Assembly: GCA_029972135.1 (NCBI GenBank)
Contig: CP124755.1
Coordinates: forward strand, 372,001-436,000
Source of the DNA: Candidatus Thiocaldithrix dubininis
GTDB lineage: Bacteria; Pseudomonadota; Gammaproteobacteria; Thiotrichales; Thiotrichaceae
Length of the DNA stretch: 64,000 nt
Reading direction: 5' to 3'
Positions 52,181 to 63,181 of this stretch are shown here, piece by piece (within the stretch, counting starts at the first letter, position 1; each line of letters opens with the position of its first letter). The notes beneath the pieces were generated by a model. It was given only the letters and a program-made list of their open reading frames with translations. It did not search any database and had not been told where the DNA came from. The position numbers were made by a program, and so were the translations under genes.

Positions 52181-53894
52181 ACGTGTTGTTGTTGACCCCA
52201 TCACGCGCATTGAAGGTCACTTGCGGATTGAAGCGCAAATGAATGGTTCGACCATTGAGCAAGCGTATTCAGCAGGCACAATGGTTCGTGGTATTGAGAT
52301 TATTCTGCGGGGGCGCGACCCACGCGATGCTTGGGCGTATGCTCAGCGGATTTGTGGCGTGTGTACCTTGGTACACGGCATGGCGTCGATTCGCTCGGTT
52401 GAGGACGCGTTAAACTATAGCATCCCGCATAATGCCCAATTAATTCGCAACCTCATGATTGCCGCGCAATATGTGCACGATCATGTTATGCACTTTTACC
52501 ATTTACACGCGTTGGATTGGGTGGACGTCGTGTCTGCTTTAAAAGCTGACCCCAAAGCTACTTCGGAATTAGCGCAAACCGTATCACCGCATTGGCCGAA
52601 TGCCAGCACGGGCTATTTTGCCGATCAACAAACCAAGCTGAAAAAATTTGTGGATGCGGGGCAATTGGGCATTTTTGCCAAAGCATATTGGGGGCATCCT
52701 GCGTATAAATTGCCACCCGAAGCTAATTTAATGGCAGTATCGCATTATTTGGAAGCGCTGCAATGGCAACGCGATGTTGTCAAACTGCATACGATTTTTG
52801 GCGGGAAAAATCCGCATCCGAACTTTGTCGTGGGTGGTGTACCATGTGCGATTGACCTCAATTCCGATTCGGCAATTAATGCGAAACGCTTGTCACAAGT
52901 ACAAGATATTATTCAGAAAATGCGTACCTTTGTCGATCAAGTGTATGTGCCGGATACGCTCGCCATTGCGGGTTTTTATAAAGACTGGTTTAAGCAAGGT
53001 GAAGGCTTAGGCAACTTTATGACGTATGGGGATTTTCCTGAAAAATCGCTATACGAACCAGAAAGCTGTCTGATTCCACGCGGGGTAATTTTGAATCGGG
53101 ATTTATCGCGCATTTACCCGGTGGATTTAAATGCCAATGACCAGGTTCAAGAATTCGTGGCGCATTCTTGGTATAACTATAGCGGCGGGCAAACCCAAGG
53201 CTTGCATCCGTACCAAGGCGAAACCGAATTGAATTACACAGGTCCGCAACCGCCGTATACGCAATTGGACGTCGATAAAGCTTATTCATGGCTGAAATCA
53301 CCGCGTTGGCAAGGCAAAGCAGTGGAAGTAGGGCCTTTGGCACGCATGTTAATGCTGTACGCAGGCAATTACCCGCAAGCTAAAGAATTAGTGGATAGCA
53401 GCCTAAAAACCTTAGACTTACCTATTGACGCGTTATATTCCACGATGGGACGCACGGCAGCACGTACCTTAGAAACCAAAATCATCGCCGATAAAATGCA
53501 AGGTTGGTTTGATAGTCTGATTGCCAATATCAAAGCGGGCGATACCAAAACCTTTAACGAAACCTTGTGGGAACCCTCTTCATGGCCGAGTCTGGCGCAA
53601 GGTGTGGGTTTTATGGAAGCCCCACGCGGCGCATTAGCGCATTGGATTGTGATTGAAAACGGAAAAATCGCTAATTATCAAGCGGTTGTGCCGAGTACGT
53701 GGAATGCAGGCCCGCGTGATGTCAATAATCAAGCAGGCGCGTATGAAGCTTCATTGCAAGGGCATGTATTACACGACCCGAAACAGCCGGTTGAAATTTT
53801 GCGAACTATTCACAGCTTTGACCCATGTATTGCCTGTGCTGTGCATGTAACTGATCCCGAAGGCGAAGAATTGGTGAAAGTACAGGTAAGGTAG
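52173..53894 (+). CDS. hynL: [NiFe] hydrogenase large subunit
   Basis: Catalytic subunit with the Ni-Fe site. The 573-residue precursor has the N-terminal ligands Cys61/Cys64 in RICGVCTLVHG and the C-terminal pair Cys552/Cys555 in DPCIACAVH. His558 marks the cleavage point; the 15 residues after it (559-573) form the extension removed by the protease encoded at the start of the operon. TRIEGHLRIE near residue 11 is also typical. It ends the operon, followed by a terminator. GAGGAG is placed before the ATG despite the overlap. Confidence 0.96.
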   Translation: MTERVVVDPITRIEGHLRIEAQMNGSTIEQAYSAGTMVRGIEIILRGRDPRDAWAYAQRICGVCTLVHGMASIRSVEDALNYSIPHNAQLIRNLMIAAQYVHDHVMHFYHLHALDWVDVVSALKADPKATSELAQTVSPHWPNASTGYFADQQTKLKKFVDAGQLGIFAKAYWGHPAYKLPPEANLMAVSHYLEALQWQRDVVKLHTIFGGKNPHPNFVVGGVPCAIDLNSDSAINAKRLSQVQDIIQKMRTFVDQVYVPDTLAIAGFYKDWFKQGEGLGNFMTYGDFPEKSLYEPESCLIPRGVILNRDLSRIYPVDLNANDQVQEFVAHSWYNYSGGQTQGLHPYQGETELNYTGPQPPYTQLDVDKAYSWLKSPRWQGKAVEVGPLARMLMLYAGNYPQAKELVDSSLKTLDLPIDALYSTMGRTAARTLETKIIADKMQGWFDSLIANIKAGDTKTFNETLWEPSSWPSLAQGVGFMEAPRGALAHWIVIENGKIANYQAVVPSTWNAGPRDVNNQAGAYEASLQGHVLHDPKQPVEILRTIHSFDPCIACAVHVTDPEGEELVKVQVR

Positions 53895-53901
53895 ATTTAA
53901 C

Positions 53902-53934
53902 TATGCCCCGTTACCTTAAATAGAACGGGGCATA
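53902..53934. terminator. Bidirectional terminator between hynL and glgP
   Basis: TATGCCCCGTT (53902-53912) and AACGGGGCATA (53924-53934) form an 11-bp perfect stem with an 11-base loop, between convergent gene ends, with ATTTTG following on the plus strand. Confidence 0.8.
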
Positions 53935-53941
53935 ATTTTGA

Positions 53942-56434
53942 TTAACCTTGCGTGGGCGTGAGTTTCCAAATATCGCGGTTATATTCCTGCATTGTTCTAT
54001 CGGTTGAGAAGAAACCGGAACTAGCGGTGTTCATAATGCTCATTTGTGTCCAATGCGTAGGGTCTTGCCAGATTTGCGCGACTTTTTCTTGCGCGTTAAT
54101 ATAGCTACGGAAATCCGCAAGGGTCATCCACGGGTCATGAGGGTTGAGCATGGCGTTCAAGATCATGTCGAAAATGCCGGGTTCGCATTGGTTAAAGTGA
54201 CCGCTACGAATTAAGTCCAGCACGCCTTTTAAATCTTCATCGCGCTCGACATATTTTGCGGGTGAATAGGCTTTGCGTAATTCATCCACGTCTTCCGCGC
54301 GTAATCCGAATAAGAAGAAGTTGTCGTCGCCGACCGCTTCTAAAATCTCAATATTCGCGCCGTCATACGTGCCAATGGTCAATGCACCATTCATCATGAA
54401 CTTCATATTGCCCGTGCCAGACGCTTCTTTACCCGCTGTTGAAATTTGCTCGGATAAATCCGCCGCCGGTGCAATAATTTCCATGCTGGAAACGCAATAA
54501 TTGGGCAAGAACGCCACTTTTAAACGCCCATTGACTTCTGGGTCGGTATTGACCACTTCGGCAACACTGTTAATCAGTTTAATGATGCGTTTAGCCATGA
54601 CATAACCGGGCGCTGCTTTACCGCCAATCAAGACGCAACGATCCGCCCAATTGTCTAAACGCCCCAGTTTAATACGCCGATACAAATGAATCACATGCAG
54701 AATATTCAGCAATTGCCGTTTGTATTCATGAATCCGTTTGACTTGAATATCAAACAACGCATTGGGGTTGAAATCCACGCCGCATTCTTGTTTAACTAAA
54801 TCGGCTAAGCGTTGTTTGTTGCTGAATTTGACATCTCGCCAACGGGCATGGAAGTTAGCATGGGTTTTAGCGGCAAACGGTTTCAACTGATCTAATTGAC
54901 TGAGATCAGCAATCCAGTTGTTACCAATTTGTTCACTAATTAATTCGGTCATACCCGGGTTGGCTTCGGCAATCCAACGCCGTGGGGTAACCCCATTGGT
55001 TTTATTATTGAATTTTTGTGGCCATAACTCGTAGAAGTCACGGAATAAGCCTTCCACTAATAATTTCGAGTGTAATGCCGCCACACCATTGATTGAGAAA
55101 CTGCCGACAATTGCTAAATACGCCATGCGTACTTGTTTAACGTCGCCTTCTTCAATAATCGACATACGGCGTTGACGTTCGGTATCACCCGGCCATTTCA
55201 TGGACACTTCACGCAAGAAACGCGCATTGATTTCATAAATAATTTCTAAAATACGCGGTAATAGCTTTTCAAATAACGGCACGGGCCAACGTTCTAGGGC
55301 TTCTGGCAATAAGGTATGGTTGGTGTATGCCATACAATTGCTCACGATTTGCCACGCTTCATCCCATTCTAAATGCTTCTCATCAATCAACATCCGCATT
55401 AAACACGCTACGGCTACAGTTGGATGCGTGTCATTCATTTGGAACACATTTTCGGCGGCAAATTCGCTAAAAGGCTTATCGGGGTTTTGCCGTTCCCACA
55501 TGCGTACCGCATCTTTGATCGTGGCGGAAGCTAAGAAATATTGCTGACGTAAACGCAATTCCTTGCCGTTTTCGCTGCTATCGTTGGGGTATAACACCAT
55601 TGAAATATGTTCAGCGTGGTTTTTCGATTCCACCGCTTCGGTATAACTCCCAGCATTGAATTCGTCTAAATTGAATTCATCAGTGGCGGACGCTTTCCAC
55701 AAGCGTAGGGTATTCACCGTATGATTGTGATAGCCGGAAATTGGCACATCGTAAGGAATCGCCAATACATCATCGGTACTTAACCAGCGTACTTTATGCC
55801 GCCCGTTCTCATCGGTGTAATGCTCAGTATGCCCACCGAATTGAATACGTTGTTGATATTCTGCCCGCTCTACTTCCCACGGGTAGCCATCGCGTAACCA
55901 ATGATCGGGTTCTTCAACTTGGTAACCGTTTTCAATGCGTTGGCGGAACATACCGTATTCATACCGAATACCATAACCCACTACTGGTAAGCGTAAGGTA
56001 GCGCAGCTATCCATAAAACAGGCGGCTAAACGGCCTAAGCCACCATTGCCTAAACCCGCATCCGGCTCTTGTTCGCTGACCTGTTCTAAGTTGGTGGCGA
56101 ATTGTTGTAAGGCTTGGCGGGTTGAGCCTTCCACATGCATATTCAGTAGGTTATTACCTAATGAGCGCCCGATTAAGAATTCCAATGACATATAATAGGC
56201 GCGGCGTTTGCCCGGTTTTAAATAATCTGCCCAAGTCGCCCGCCAATCCACGGTTAAACGATCACGCAAGGTATAAGCCAAGGCTTGATATAAATATACT
56301 GGCGGGCAACCGGGGTAGCGCCCTAAGTGATAGGATAAATAACGTTGAAAGTCATTTGCGATGCTTTCGGTATTGTCGCCCAGTGGCTCTAGGGGCATAT
56401 GTAAATAAGGGGTAGCACGAGAATAAGTCGCCAT
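53942..56434 (-). CDS. glgP: Glycogen/maltodextrin phosphorylase
   Basis: Releases glucose-1-phosphate from alpha-1,4-glucan ends. The 830-residue protein has the usual length for the family. The pyridoxal-phosphate site EASGTGNMKFMMNGAL lies in the C-terminal third, with DGANIEILEAVGDDNFFLFG after it. The N-terminal part has GNGGLGRLAACFMDSCATL and YGIRYEYGMF. AGGAAC is upstream of the ATG. It is the last gene of the glycogen operon, 30 bases after glgA. Regulation by phosphorylation is not expected in bacterial enzymes. Confidence 0.97.
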   Translation of the reverse strand: MATYSRATPYLHMPLEPLGDNTESIANDFQRYLSYHLGRYPGCPPVYLYQALAYTLRDRLTVDWRATWADYLKPGKRRAYYMSLEFLIGRSLGNNLLNMHVEGSTRQALQQFATNLEQVSEQEPDAGLGNGGLGRLAACFMDSCATLRLPVVGYGIRYEYGMFRQRIENGYQVEEPDHWLRDGYPWEVERAEYQQRIQFGGHTEHYTDENGRHKVRWLSTDDVLAIPYDVPISGYHNHTVNTLRLWKASATDEFNLDEFNAGSYTEAVESKNHAEHISMVLYPNDSSENGKELRLRQQYFLASATIKDAVRMWERQNPDKPFSEFAAENVFQMNDTHPTVAVACLMRMLIDEKHLEWDEAWQIVSNCMAYTNHTLLPEALERWPVPLFEKLLPRILEIIYEINARFLREVSMKWPGDTERQRRMSIIEEGDVKQVRMAYLAIVGSFSINGVAALHSKLLVEGLFRDFYELWPQKFNNKTNGVTPRRWIAEANPGMTELISEQIGNNWIADLSQLDQLKPFAAKTHANFHARWRDVKFSNKQRLADLVKQECGVDFNPNALFDIQVKRIHEYKRQLLNILHVIHLYRRIKLGRLDNWADRCVLIGGKAAPGYVMAKRIIKLINSVAEVVNTDPEVNGRLKVAFLPNYCVSSMEIIAPAADLSEQISTAGKEASGTGNMKFMMNGALTIGTYDGANIEILEAVGDDNFFLFGLRAEDVDELRKAYSPAKYVERDEDLKGVLDLIRSGHFNQCEPGIFDMILNAMLNPHDPWMTLADFRSYINAQEKVAQIWQDPTHWTQMSIMNTASSGFFSTDRTMQEYNRDIWKLTPTQG

Positions 56435-56464
56435 AGTTGTTCCTCTAAGCTAGTGCATTCAAGC

Positions 56465-57925
56465 CTAACGGGCGTAAAGATCAAGGTACTGTTGTGCGCT
56501 GTGTTGCCAGCCGAAATCATGTTTCATGCCGATTTTTTGGATGTTTTGCCAGATTTTAGGTTGTGCAAAATACCCTAAAGCACGCTGCATAGTGGCTATT
56601 AAAGCCGGGGTAGTGGGTTCATAAAACACAAAACCAGAAGCCTTACCCTGTTTTAACGTTTCGGGATGGGTATCGGTAACGGTATCGGCTAAACCACCGG
56701 TGAAATAGACAAGTGGGGGCGTGCCATAACGCAGGCTATACATCTGATTTAAGCCGCAGGGTTCAAAACGCGAAGGCATTAAGAACATATCTGCGCCCGC
56801 TTCTAATAAGTGCGCTAAGCCTTCGTCATAACCAATATATACACCGACCCGTTCAGGGTATTGCTCAGCCAATTGGCGTAAGCGTTGCTCAAAATAGCGG
56901 TGTCCTGCACCGATTAAGGCAAAGTTAGCGTTGGTGGTTTCAAGAATGTGTGGAATGGCATTGATAATTAAATCCACACCTTTTTGTTCAACCAAACGGC
57001 TAACCATCCCGAATAAGGGCGCAGCTAATTGCGTCTCTGCCTTAAACATACCCAAGCGTTCCAGCAAAGCTTGTTTATTCGCTTGCTTACCTGCTTTCAA
57101 ATGACGGTTAACCGAATATGTTGCCGCTAAATAACTGTCTTTCGCCGGATTCCAAACCTGATTGTCGATACCGTTTAAAATGCCAAATAATTTATAGCGG
57201 CGGGATTGCAATAAGCCTTCCATGCCATAACCAAACGCGGGCGTACAAATTTCTTGGGCATAAGTGGGGCTAACCGTGGTTACGATATCGGCATAGATAA
57301 TACCGCCTTTAAGCATGGACATGCCGCCGTAAAATTCAACGCCTTCCGCTGACCACCATTGCCCCGGCAATTGTAAACTAACAAAATCGCTGTGTGAGAA
57401 ATGCCCACCGTATGCCAAGTTGTGAATGGTAAAAATACGTTTGGGGCGTTGTGGAATAAGGTCTAAAAACGCAGGTACTAAACCCGTTTGCCAGTCATGC
57501 GCATGTACTACCTCAGGTCGCCAATTAAGGTGTAAATGATCTTGTGCTAATTCAGTAACCGCGCGGGCAAAGACCGTAAAGCGTTCGGCATTATCCGCCC
57601 AATCATAACCAGCAGGTTGCAGATAAGGATTGCCGGGGCGGTCAAATAACGCAGGGCAATCCACAATCCATAACGGAAACGGATAGGCGGGGTGTCGGGT
57701 TTGTAGAATACGCACGGTATGCATGCGATACGCGCCTTGTAACTCCAACCAACCTAAGATCTCAACACAGCCTAATTGCTTTAAAACGTCGCGATAACCG
57801 GGTAAAACCAAGCGAATATCGCTACCTTGCGCATGCAAGGCTAATGGCAAACTATAGGCAACATCGCCCAGCCCACCCGTTTTCACTAAAGGGTAGGCTT
57901 CACTAACAGCAAACAATACATTCAT
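56465..57925 (-). CDS. glgA: Glycogen synthase
   Basis: Transfers glucose from ADP-glucose to growing glycogen (GT5). The 486-residue protein has the ADP-glucose motif [13 protein letters not shown] near residue 15, [10 protein letters not shown] and the C-terminal block [25 protein letters not shown] 57925 is preferred: it overlaps the glgB stop (ATGA), and the in-frame TTG two codons earlier is weaker. The enzyme uses the ADP-glucose made by GlgC, whose gene starts the operon. Confidence 0.96.
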   Translation of the reverse strand: MNVLFAVSEAYPLVKTGGLGDVAYSLPLALHAQGSDIRLVLPGYRDVLKQLGCVEILGWLELQGAYRMHTVRILQTRHPAYPFPLWIVDCPALFDRPGNPYLQPAGYDWADNAERFTVFARAVTELAQDHLHLNWRPEVVHAHDWQTGLVPAFLDLIPQRPKRIFTIHNLAYGGHFSHSDFVSLQLPGQWWSAEGVEFYGGMSMLKGGIIYADIVTTVSPTYAQEICTPAFGYGMEGLLQSRRYKLFGILNGIDNQVWNPAKDSYLAATYSVNRHLKAGKQANKQALLERLGMFKAETQLAAPLFGMVSRLVEQKGVDLIINAIPHILETTNANFALIGAGHRYFEQRLRQLAEQYPERVGVYIGYDEGLAHLLEAGADMFLMPSRFEPCGLNQMYSLRYGTPPLVYFTGGLADTVTDTHPETLKQGKASGFVFYEPTTPALIATMQRALGYFAQPKIWQNIQKIGMKHDFGWQHSAQQYLDLYAR

Positions 57926-60087
57926 GAGCAAGCTTGTAAAAACAGTGCGCCTAATGGCGGGAGGGTGATTTCAATGGATTGTTCAAACCCCATCCAAGGA
58001 ACAGCGGAGACGGCTAACGTACCTGCATTGCCACAATTGCTACCCCCATAAAACTCAGAATCGGTATTTAACAATTCACGATAAGCCGCTGCGTTGGGAA
58101 CACCAATGCGATAGGCATAGCGTGGCACGGGCGTAAAATTCAATAACACCACCACCGCGTCATCAGGTGTTGCACCAAAGCGTAATAAACTTAAGACGGA
58201 TTGGTCGGAATCATTACAATCAATCCATTGGAAGCCACGCGCATCAAAATCGTAATAATGCAACGCCGCTTGTTCTTTATGTAAAGCGTTTAAGTCGCGC
58301 ACTAAATGCCGCAGGCTGTCATGCGCGGGAAAGCTACATAACGCCCAATCTAATTCTTTCTTAACGTTCCATTCCGTCCACTGCCCAAATTCGCCACCCA
58401 TAAACAATAATTTTTTGCCGGGGTGGGCGTATTGCCACGCATAAAATAATCGCAAATTCGCAAAGACTTGCCAGTAATCTCCCGGCATTTTATCCAGCAT
58501 ACTGCGTTTTAAATGCACCACTTCATCATGCGATAAGGGCAGAATAAAATTTTCGGTATAGGCATACATCTGCGTAAAAGTCAGCAGATTATGGTGGTAT
58601 TTGCGGTGAATCGGTGCGTTTTGAATATAGCGTAGATTGTCATTCATCCAGCCCATATTCCACTTCATATTGAACCCTAAACCGCCAAACTCAATCGGGC
58701 GAGTAACCGCTGGCCAACTCGTCGATTCTTCGGCAATCGTTAGCGCATTGGGGTGATATAAATGCACCACCGCATTCATTTCACGTAAAAATTCAATGGC
58801 TTCTAAATTTTCACGCCCACCCAAGTGATTAGGTGTCCAATCACCGGGGTTGCGGGAATAATCTAAATACAACATAGATGCCACGGCATCCACGCGTAAA
58901 CCGTCAATATGGAATTCATCTATCCAATACAAAGCATTGGAAAATAGAAAGTTTTTAACTTCATTACGCCCGTAATCAAAAATCAGCGTACCCCAATCTT
59001 GATGTTCACCTCGGCGTTTATCCGGGTGTTCATATAAAGGCTCACCAGTAAATTGCGCAAGGGCAAAGTCATCTTTCGGAAAATGTGCCGGTACCCAATC
59101 CAATAACACGCCAATGTCTGCTTGGTGACAGGCGTCGATAAAAGCACGTAACTCATCCGGTGAGCCATACCGCGCACTGGGGGCGTAATAACCGGAGATT
59201 TGATAACCCCATGATTCATCCAAAGGGTGTTCTGCAATCGGTAATAATTCAATATGCGTATAGTTCAAGCCTTTAACATAAGGAATCAAACTGTCGGTTA
59301 AGTCTGCCCATGAATAAAAACGCCCATCGGGGTGTTTGCGCCAAGAACCGGCGTGCAGTTCATAAATGCTTAACGGCTTATGTTGCCAATCAAATTGTTG
59401 GCGTTGGACTAACCACGTTTGATCTTGCCATTGATGTTGTGGCGTATTGGCTACTTGTGAGGCTGTTTCCGGGCGTAAAAACATTTGCTGCGCATAAGGG
59501 TCAGTTTTTAGAATGACCCGTTCATCACGCGCCAAAATTTCATATTTATACGCCATACCCGGCTGTACGCCCGGTATAAACAACTCCCAAATTCCGGATT
59601 TGCCTCGGCTGCGCATTTGGTGTACGCGCCCGTCCCAATGGTTAAAGTTGCCTACCACACTAACCCGATGTACATGCGGTGCCCATATACTAAACAGGCA
59701 ACCTTCAATCGAATCGACGGTACGCATATGCGCACCGAGGATAGTCCAAGTATGATGGTGGCGACCTTCACCTAATAGATGTAAATCCAAATCGCCAATT
59801 TGCGGGGCAAAGGTATAAGGACTGATGACATCGTACCATTGGCTAGACTGCTTATCCTGCCATTGTAGTAAAGGATGGCTAGGCAGAGCAGAGGAGGAGG
59901 TATATTCAAAACAGTCTGAATTGGGAATACGCGTAAGTTCAGTGCTAGTACCTGCTACTCTAACCGCTTCCGCAGCAGGTAAAAATACACGTAAGACCCA
60001 ATTGCCGTCTGGCAGCGGATGCCATCCCAACCAATTAAACGGATCATGATGTTTAGCTTGTTGTATGAGTCTCAAGTTCTCGTTCAT
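57922..60087 (-). CDS. glgB: 1,4-alpha-glucan branching enzyme
   Basis: Makes alpha-1,6 branches in glycogen (GH13). The 721-residue protein has an N-terminal glucan-binding part ([15 protein letters not shown], then the CBM48 segment [21 protein letters not shown] near residue 130). The catalytic barrel has [17 protein letters not shown] with the nucleophile Asp, [10 protein letters not shown] with the acid Glu and [10 protein letters not shown]. The N-terminus overlaps malQ by 35 bases; AGGGA precedes the ATG by nine bases. The stop overlaps the glgA start by four bases. Confidence 0.96.
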   Translation of the reverse strand: MNENLRLIQQAKHHDPFNWLGWHPLPDGNWVLRVFLPAAEAVRVAGTSTELTRIPNSDCFEYTSSSALPSHPLLQWQDKQSSQWYDVISPYTFAPQIGDLDLHLLGEGRHHHTWTILGAHMRTVDSIEGCLFSIWAPHVHRVSVVGNFNHWDGRVHQMRSRGKSGIWELFIPGVQPGMAYKYEILARDERVILKTDPYAQQMFLRPETASQVANTPQHQWQDQTWLVQRQQFDWQHKPLSIYELHAGSWRKHPDGRFYSWADLTDSLIPYVKGLNYTHIELLPIAEHPLDESWGYQISGYYAPSARYGSPDELRAFIDACHQADIGVLLDWVPAHFPKDDFALAQFTGEPLYEHPDKRRGEHQDWGTLIFDYGRNEVKNFLFSNALYWIDEFHIDGLRVDAVASMLYLDYSRNPGDWTPNHLGGRENLEAIEFLREMNAVVHLYHPNALTIAEESTSWPAVTRPIEFGGLGFNMKWNMGWMNDNLRYIQNAPIHRKYHHNLLTFTQMYAYTENFILPLSHDEVVHLKRSMLDKMPGDYWQVFANLRLFYAWQYAHPGKKLLFMGGEFGQWTEWNVKKELDWALCSFPAHDSLRHLVRDLNALHKEQAALHYYDFDARGFQWIDCNDSDQSVLSLLRFGATPDDAVVVLLNFTPVPRYAYRIGVPNAAAYRELLNTDSEFYGGSNCGNAGTLAVSAVPWMGFEQSIEITLPPLGALFLQACS

Positions 60088-61450
60088 TGCGCTGGTGTCC
60101 CTGTAATAGGTTATGCAAGTCTGATGCCAAATTAGCGGGAATTTGTTCCCATTGGAAACGCCATGTCCAGTTGCCCTCAGCTACCCCGGGGACATTCATG
60201 CGCGCTTCGCTACCTAGGCCTAATAAGTCTTGTAAAGGTAGCATGGCTAATAAGGCGTTGCTGCTTAATACCGTATTAATCATAGCAGGTGCTACTTGCT
60301 CGGCTGTTGGGCAGCCTAACACATCTAGTACGTGTTGTTGCATACCACTATCTAGGTGACTAAACCAGCCGACCACGGTGTCATTATCGTGAGTTCCCGT
60401 GTAATACACCGTATTTGGGCGCACATTCTGCGGTTTATGCGGGTTATCCTCAAAGTGATCAAAACCAAACTGTAAGACACTCATGCCCGGAATATCGTAT
60501 TTATCGCGTAAAGCAATGACATCTGGCGTAATACAGCCTAAATCCTCTGCCACTAAGGGGACTGTGCCCATTTCGGCTTGAATACTGGCTAATAAGGCAT
60601 CGCCCGGTACAGTTTGCCAGAATCCATTTAAAGCGGTGTCTTGATCAGCGGGAATCATCCAACTAGCCGCAAAACCCCGGAAATGGTCGATGCGGACAAT
60701 ATCGAAAAATTCAAAGTGATAGGCTAAGCGTTGTTTCCACCATCTGAAATCTTCAGACTGCATGTAATCCCAGTTATAGTGCGGATTACCCCAACGTTGC
60801 CCTGTTTCGGAAAAATAATCCGGCGGTACACCCGTGACATATGTCGGTTGCCCTTTATCATCTAATAAAAAGCGTTCGGGATGTGCCCAGACATCCGCAC
60901 TGTCATAAGCGACAAAAATCGGCATATCGCCAAACAAATGAATACCACGCTCATTAGCGTAAGAACGCAATTGCTTACAATAGTGGTAATAAGCGAATTG
61001 CTGCTTAATGATGGTTTGAATCTCAGCTTGATATTGTTTACGTAATTGCTGAATAGTAGCGGGTTCACGTTGGCGAATCGGTTCTGGCCATTGCCCCCAA
61101 TCGCCCGCGTATTGCTGCTTTAACACCATAAACAAGGCAAAATCATCCAACCAATGTTGTTGGTGTTGATACCATGCTTGGTATTCTACCCCTGCAAATA
61201 AGTCATCTTTGGCTTGTGTTAAGACGGAATCGGGAAACAAAGCGGGGTTTACGGCAAAAGCCGAGGCACATTGATACGGGGATAAGCCGCTTAAGGGAAT
61301 ACCTAACGGTAAAGTCTGCCAGACTCGCACACCTGCTTGCGCCAATAAATCCAGCCATTGCCACGCGTCTGCATCCAATTTGCCAGACGGTAGCGAAGTA
61401 GGGTGCAGTAACAGACCGGCTGCACGTCCGATGTGGTTTAAAATACTCAT
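60053..61450 (-). CDS. malQ: 4-alpha-glucanotransferase (amylomaltase)
   Basis: Rearranges malto-oligosaccharides during glycogen turnover (GH77). The 465-residue protein has the family blocks FLLHPTSLPSG-like RAAGLLLHPTSLPSGKL near the start, DIVRIDHFRGFAASWMIP with the nucleophile, AEDLGCITPDV with the acid Glu and YTGTHDNDTVVGW. It is shorter than the E. coli protein (694) and like plant/Thermus-type amylomaltases. No clear ribosome binding site precedes the ATG, which follows the GH57 gene by six bases, so coupled translation is likely. Confidence 0.95.
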   Translation of the reverse strand: MSILNHIGRAAGLLLHPTSLPSGKLDADAWQWLDLLAQAGVRVWQTLPLGIPLSGLSPYQCASAFAVNPALFPDSVLTQAKDDLFAGVEYQAWYQHQQHWLDDFALFMVLKQQYAGDWGQWPEPIRQREPATIQQLRKQYQAEIQTIIKQQFAYYHYCKQLRSYANERGIHLFGDMPIFVAYDSADVWAHPERFLLDDKGQPTYVTGVPPDYFSETGQRWGNPHYNWDYMQSEDFRWWKQRLAYHFEFFDIVRIDHFRGFAASWMIPADQDTALNGFWQTVPGDALLASIQAEMGTVPLVAEDLGCITPDVIALRDKYDIPGMSVLQFGFDHFEDNPHKPQNVRPNTVYYTGTHDNDTVVGWFSHLDSGMQQHVLDVLGCPTAEQVAPAMINTVLSSNALLAMLPLQDLLGLGSEARMNVPGVAEGNWTWRFQWEQIPANLASDLHNLLQGHQRNERELETHTTS

Positions 61451-61456
61451 TTTTAT

Positions 61457-63181
61457 TTAAACGTTCCTACGCATTGTGCCCGCGTTTTCTGCACTGCCAC
61501 CGCCTAGTGAAAGTGGTTTATCTAAATAAGCAGGTGCGGGTACTTGTAATAATTCATATAACTGTTTTAGTTGTTGACGATAGAGGCGTTCAAAGTCACG
61601 CACGCTATCAGCGGGGTTATAATCGCCAAACCACCAGAACCAATCTGAGCCTTCGCACACACCTAATTGGCGGCTGGCGAGTTCTTGTTGTTCAGGGCTT
61701 AATTCACCACTGCTTATTATTTTATCATAAGCGTGTTTGGCATCGACCAAATAATCCCATGCAAGGTTTTTATCGTCTGAACCAATCCACGTTGAGAAGG
61801 TGCCGTGTACCCAGCTACCCGCACATAATTGCGGTAAAGGACGCGCGGCAATTGCGTCATGTAACTGGTGGAACGTAGTCATTTTCAGCAAGTCAGAATG
61901 AGCTAAATGGCTGTATAACTCATTCAAGAAATAAGCGCCGTTATTCGGGTAATATTCCCAAGCATTTTCGCCATCGAGAATAATAGAAACGACTTGCTGT
62001 GGTGCTTTATCGCCTAAAAATACGGCAATATTCTCCAAATGCTGCACCAAATCACTAACCGCATCGCGGGCGTGCCAATCGCTGTATTTAAAGCCGATCA
62101 GATCGGATAAGCCGTCATCGCGGAAATACACATTCACTTGGCTATCGGGCAAACGATACGGCATAAACAGGCTGCGTTTACTACTTTCGTCGTCACCACA
62201 ATAATGGGAAATTTGGCAACTATTGCGCCATACGCCTTCGCCAGTCGCCGTCCACTCAATGTTTAATTCATCCAGCAATTGTACGGCGTCTGCACTGACA
62301 CCGCCTTCGGATAACCAAACACCGTGCGGCTTACGCCCAAAATAGTGTTGAAATAACTCAATGCCACGCTGTAAATGCCACATAGAACGCGCTGTACCAC
62401 CCGGATAATGGCTAGCTTCTGGCGCAGGTGCGTGGGGTTGAGCGCACCGCATATTTTGGAAGTCATTCAGTAAGGGCACAATTGGGTGCATATACGGCGT
62501 CATGGATAGTTCAATTTGCCCACGATTGGCTAAGGCACGATAACGCGGAATAATTTCGCTAAGACAGCGTTGCATCACTTTCAGTAAATCGTGCCGGTCT
62601 GCTGTGCTAAATTCGCTGGTTTGCTTCAATAAGCGTTGTACGGTGGGTTCGTCTTGTAAAGATTGTCCCATCCACGCTAAGTGATACCACGTTAATAAAT
62701 CTAAGAAGTATTGCTCGCTTAAATAAGCCAGTGAACAACGAAATAGTTGCTGTTTACTAATGCTCTCATCAGTTGCACCAATCATTTTAAATAAACGTTG
62801 GAACGGCGGGTGCGTATGAATCATGGTAGGCGCGTGACAGCGTTGGCATTCTGCAATTAATTCAGAACGCTGCGTTTTATCACTAGGAATCGCCTCTACG
62901 CCTGCCAGTAGGTTTAACAGCCGATCTGCCATCGGGCTGCCCTTGCTTAAATAAGCACTGAGTTGCTGTGCATAGTCATCTAACTGTTCTAATAAAATGG
63001 GGGCGAAGTTAACCACCGCTGTCATTTGCGGATGTTGTTCTAAATGCGCCGCCATGTCGCTGTAATCTTTGAGCGCATGTAAATACACCCAAGGTAAACG
63101 GTAATCGCCCTGTAAACCATTGCGATACCACGGTTGGTGCATATGCCAACATAACACTACGTTTAAACGGCTAGTCGCCAT
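61457..63181 (-). CDS. Glycoside hydrolase family 57 protein
   Basis: A 574-residue GH57 enzyme. The N-terminal block VVLCWHMHQPWYRNGLQGDYRLPWVYLHALKDY is the family opening, with the His-x-His-Gln-Pro motif. The nucleophile Glu lies in GVWLSEGGVSADAVQLLDEL and the acid Asp probably in SIILDGENAWEYYPNNG. GH57 holds alpha-amylases, branching enzymes and 4-alpha-glucanotransferases; this subtype in a glycogen operon is probably an alpha-1,4-glucan-acting hydrolase or transferase. AAGGA lies six bases before the ATG, and the start overlaps glgC by 19 bases. Confidence 0.92.
   Translation of the reverse strand: MATSRLNVVLCWHMHQPWYRNGLQGDYRLPWVYLHALKDYSDMAAHLEQHPQMTAVVNFAPILLEQLDDYAQQLSAYLSKGSPMADRLLNLLAGVEAIPSDKTQRSELIAECQRCHAPTMIHTHPPFQRLFKMIGATDESISKQQLFRCSLAYLSEQYFLDLLTWYHLAWMGQSLQDEPTVQRLLKQTSEFSTADRHDLLKVMQRCLSEIIPRYRALANRGQIELSMTPYMHPIVPLLNDFQNMRCAQPHAPAPEASHYPGGTARSMWHLQRGIELFQHYFGRKPHGVWLSEGGVSADAVQLLDELNIEWTATGEGVWRNSCQISHYCGDDESSKRSLFMPYRLPDSQVNVYFRDDGLSDLIGFKYSDWHARDAVSDLVQHLENIAVFLGDKAPQQVVSIILDGENAWEYYPNNGAYFLNELYSHLAHSDLLKMTTFHQLHDAIAARPLPQLCAGSWVHGTFSTWIGSDDKNLAWDYLVDAKHAYDKIISSGELSPEQQELASRQLGVCEGSDWFWWFGDYNPADSVRDFERLYRQQLKQLYELLQVPAPAYLDKPLSLGGGSAENAGTMRRNV

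Noticed and set aside
53902..53934. Dispersed repeat shared with 12900-12925 (both have CCCCGTTA...AACGGGG)
   Set aside because: Only eight bases are shared and flanks differ; two unrelated GC-rich stems are the simpler reading.
60053..60087. Fusion or frameshift between malQ and glgB
   Set aside because: The 35-base overlap is in different frames and both ends are family-typical; tight operon packing explains it.
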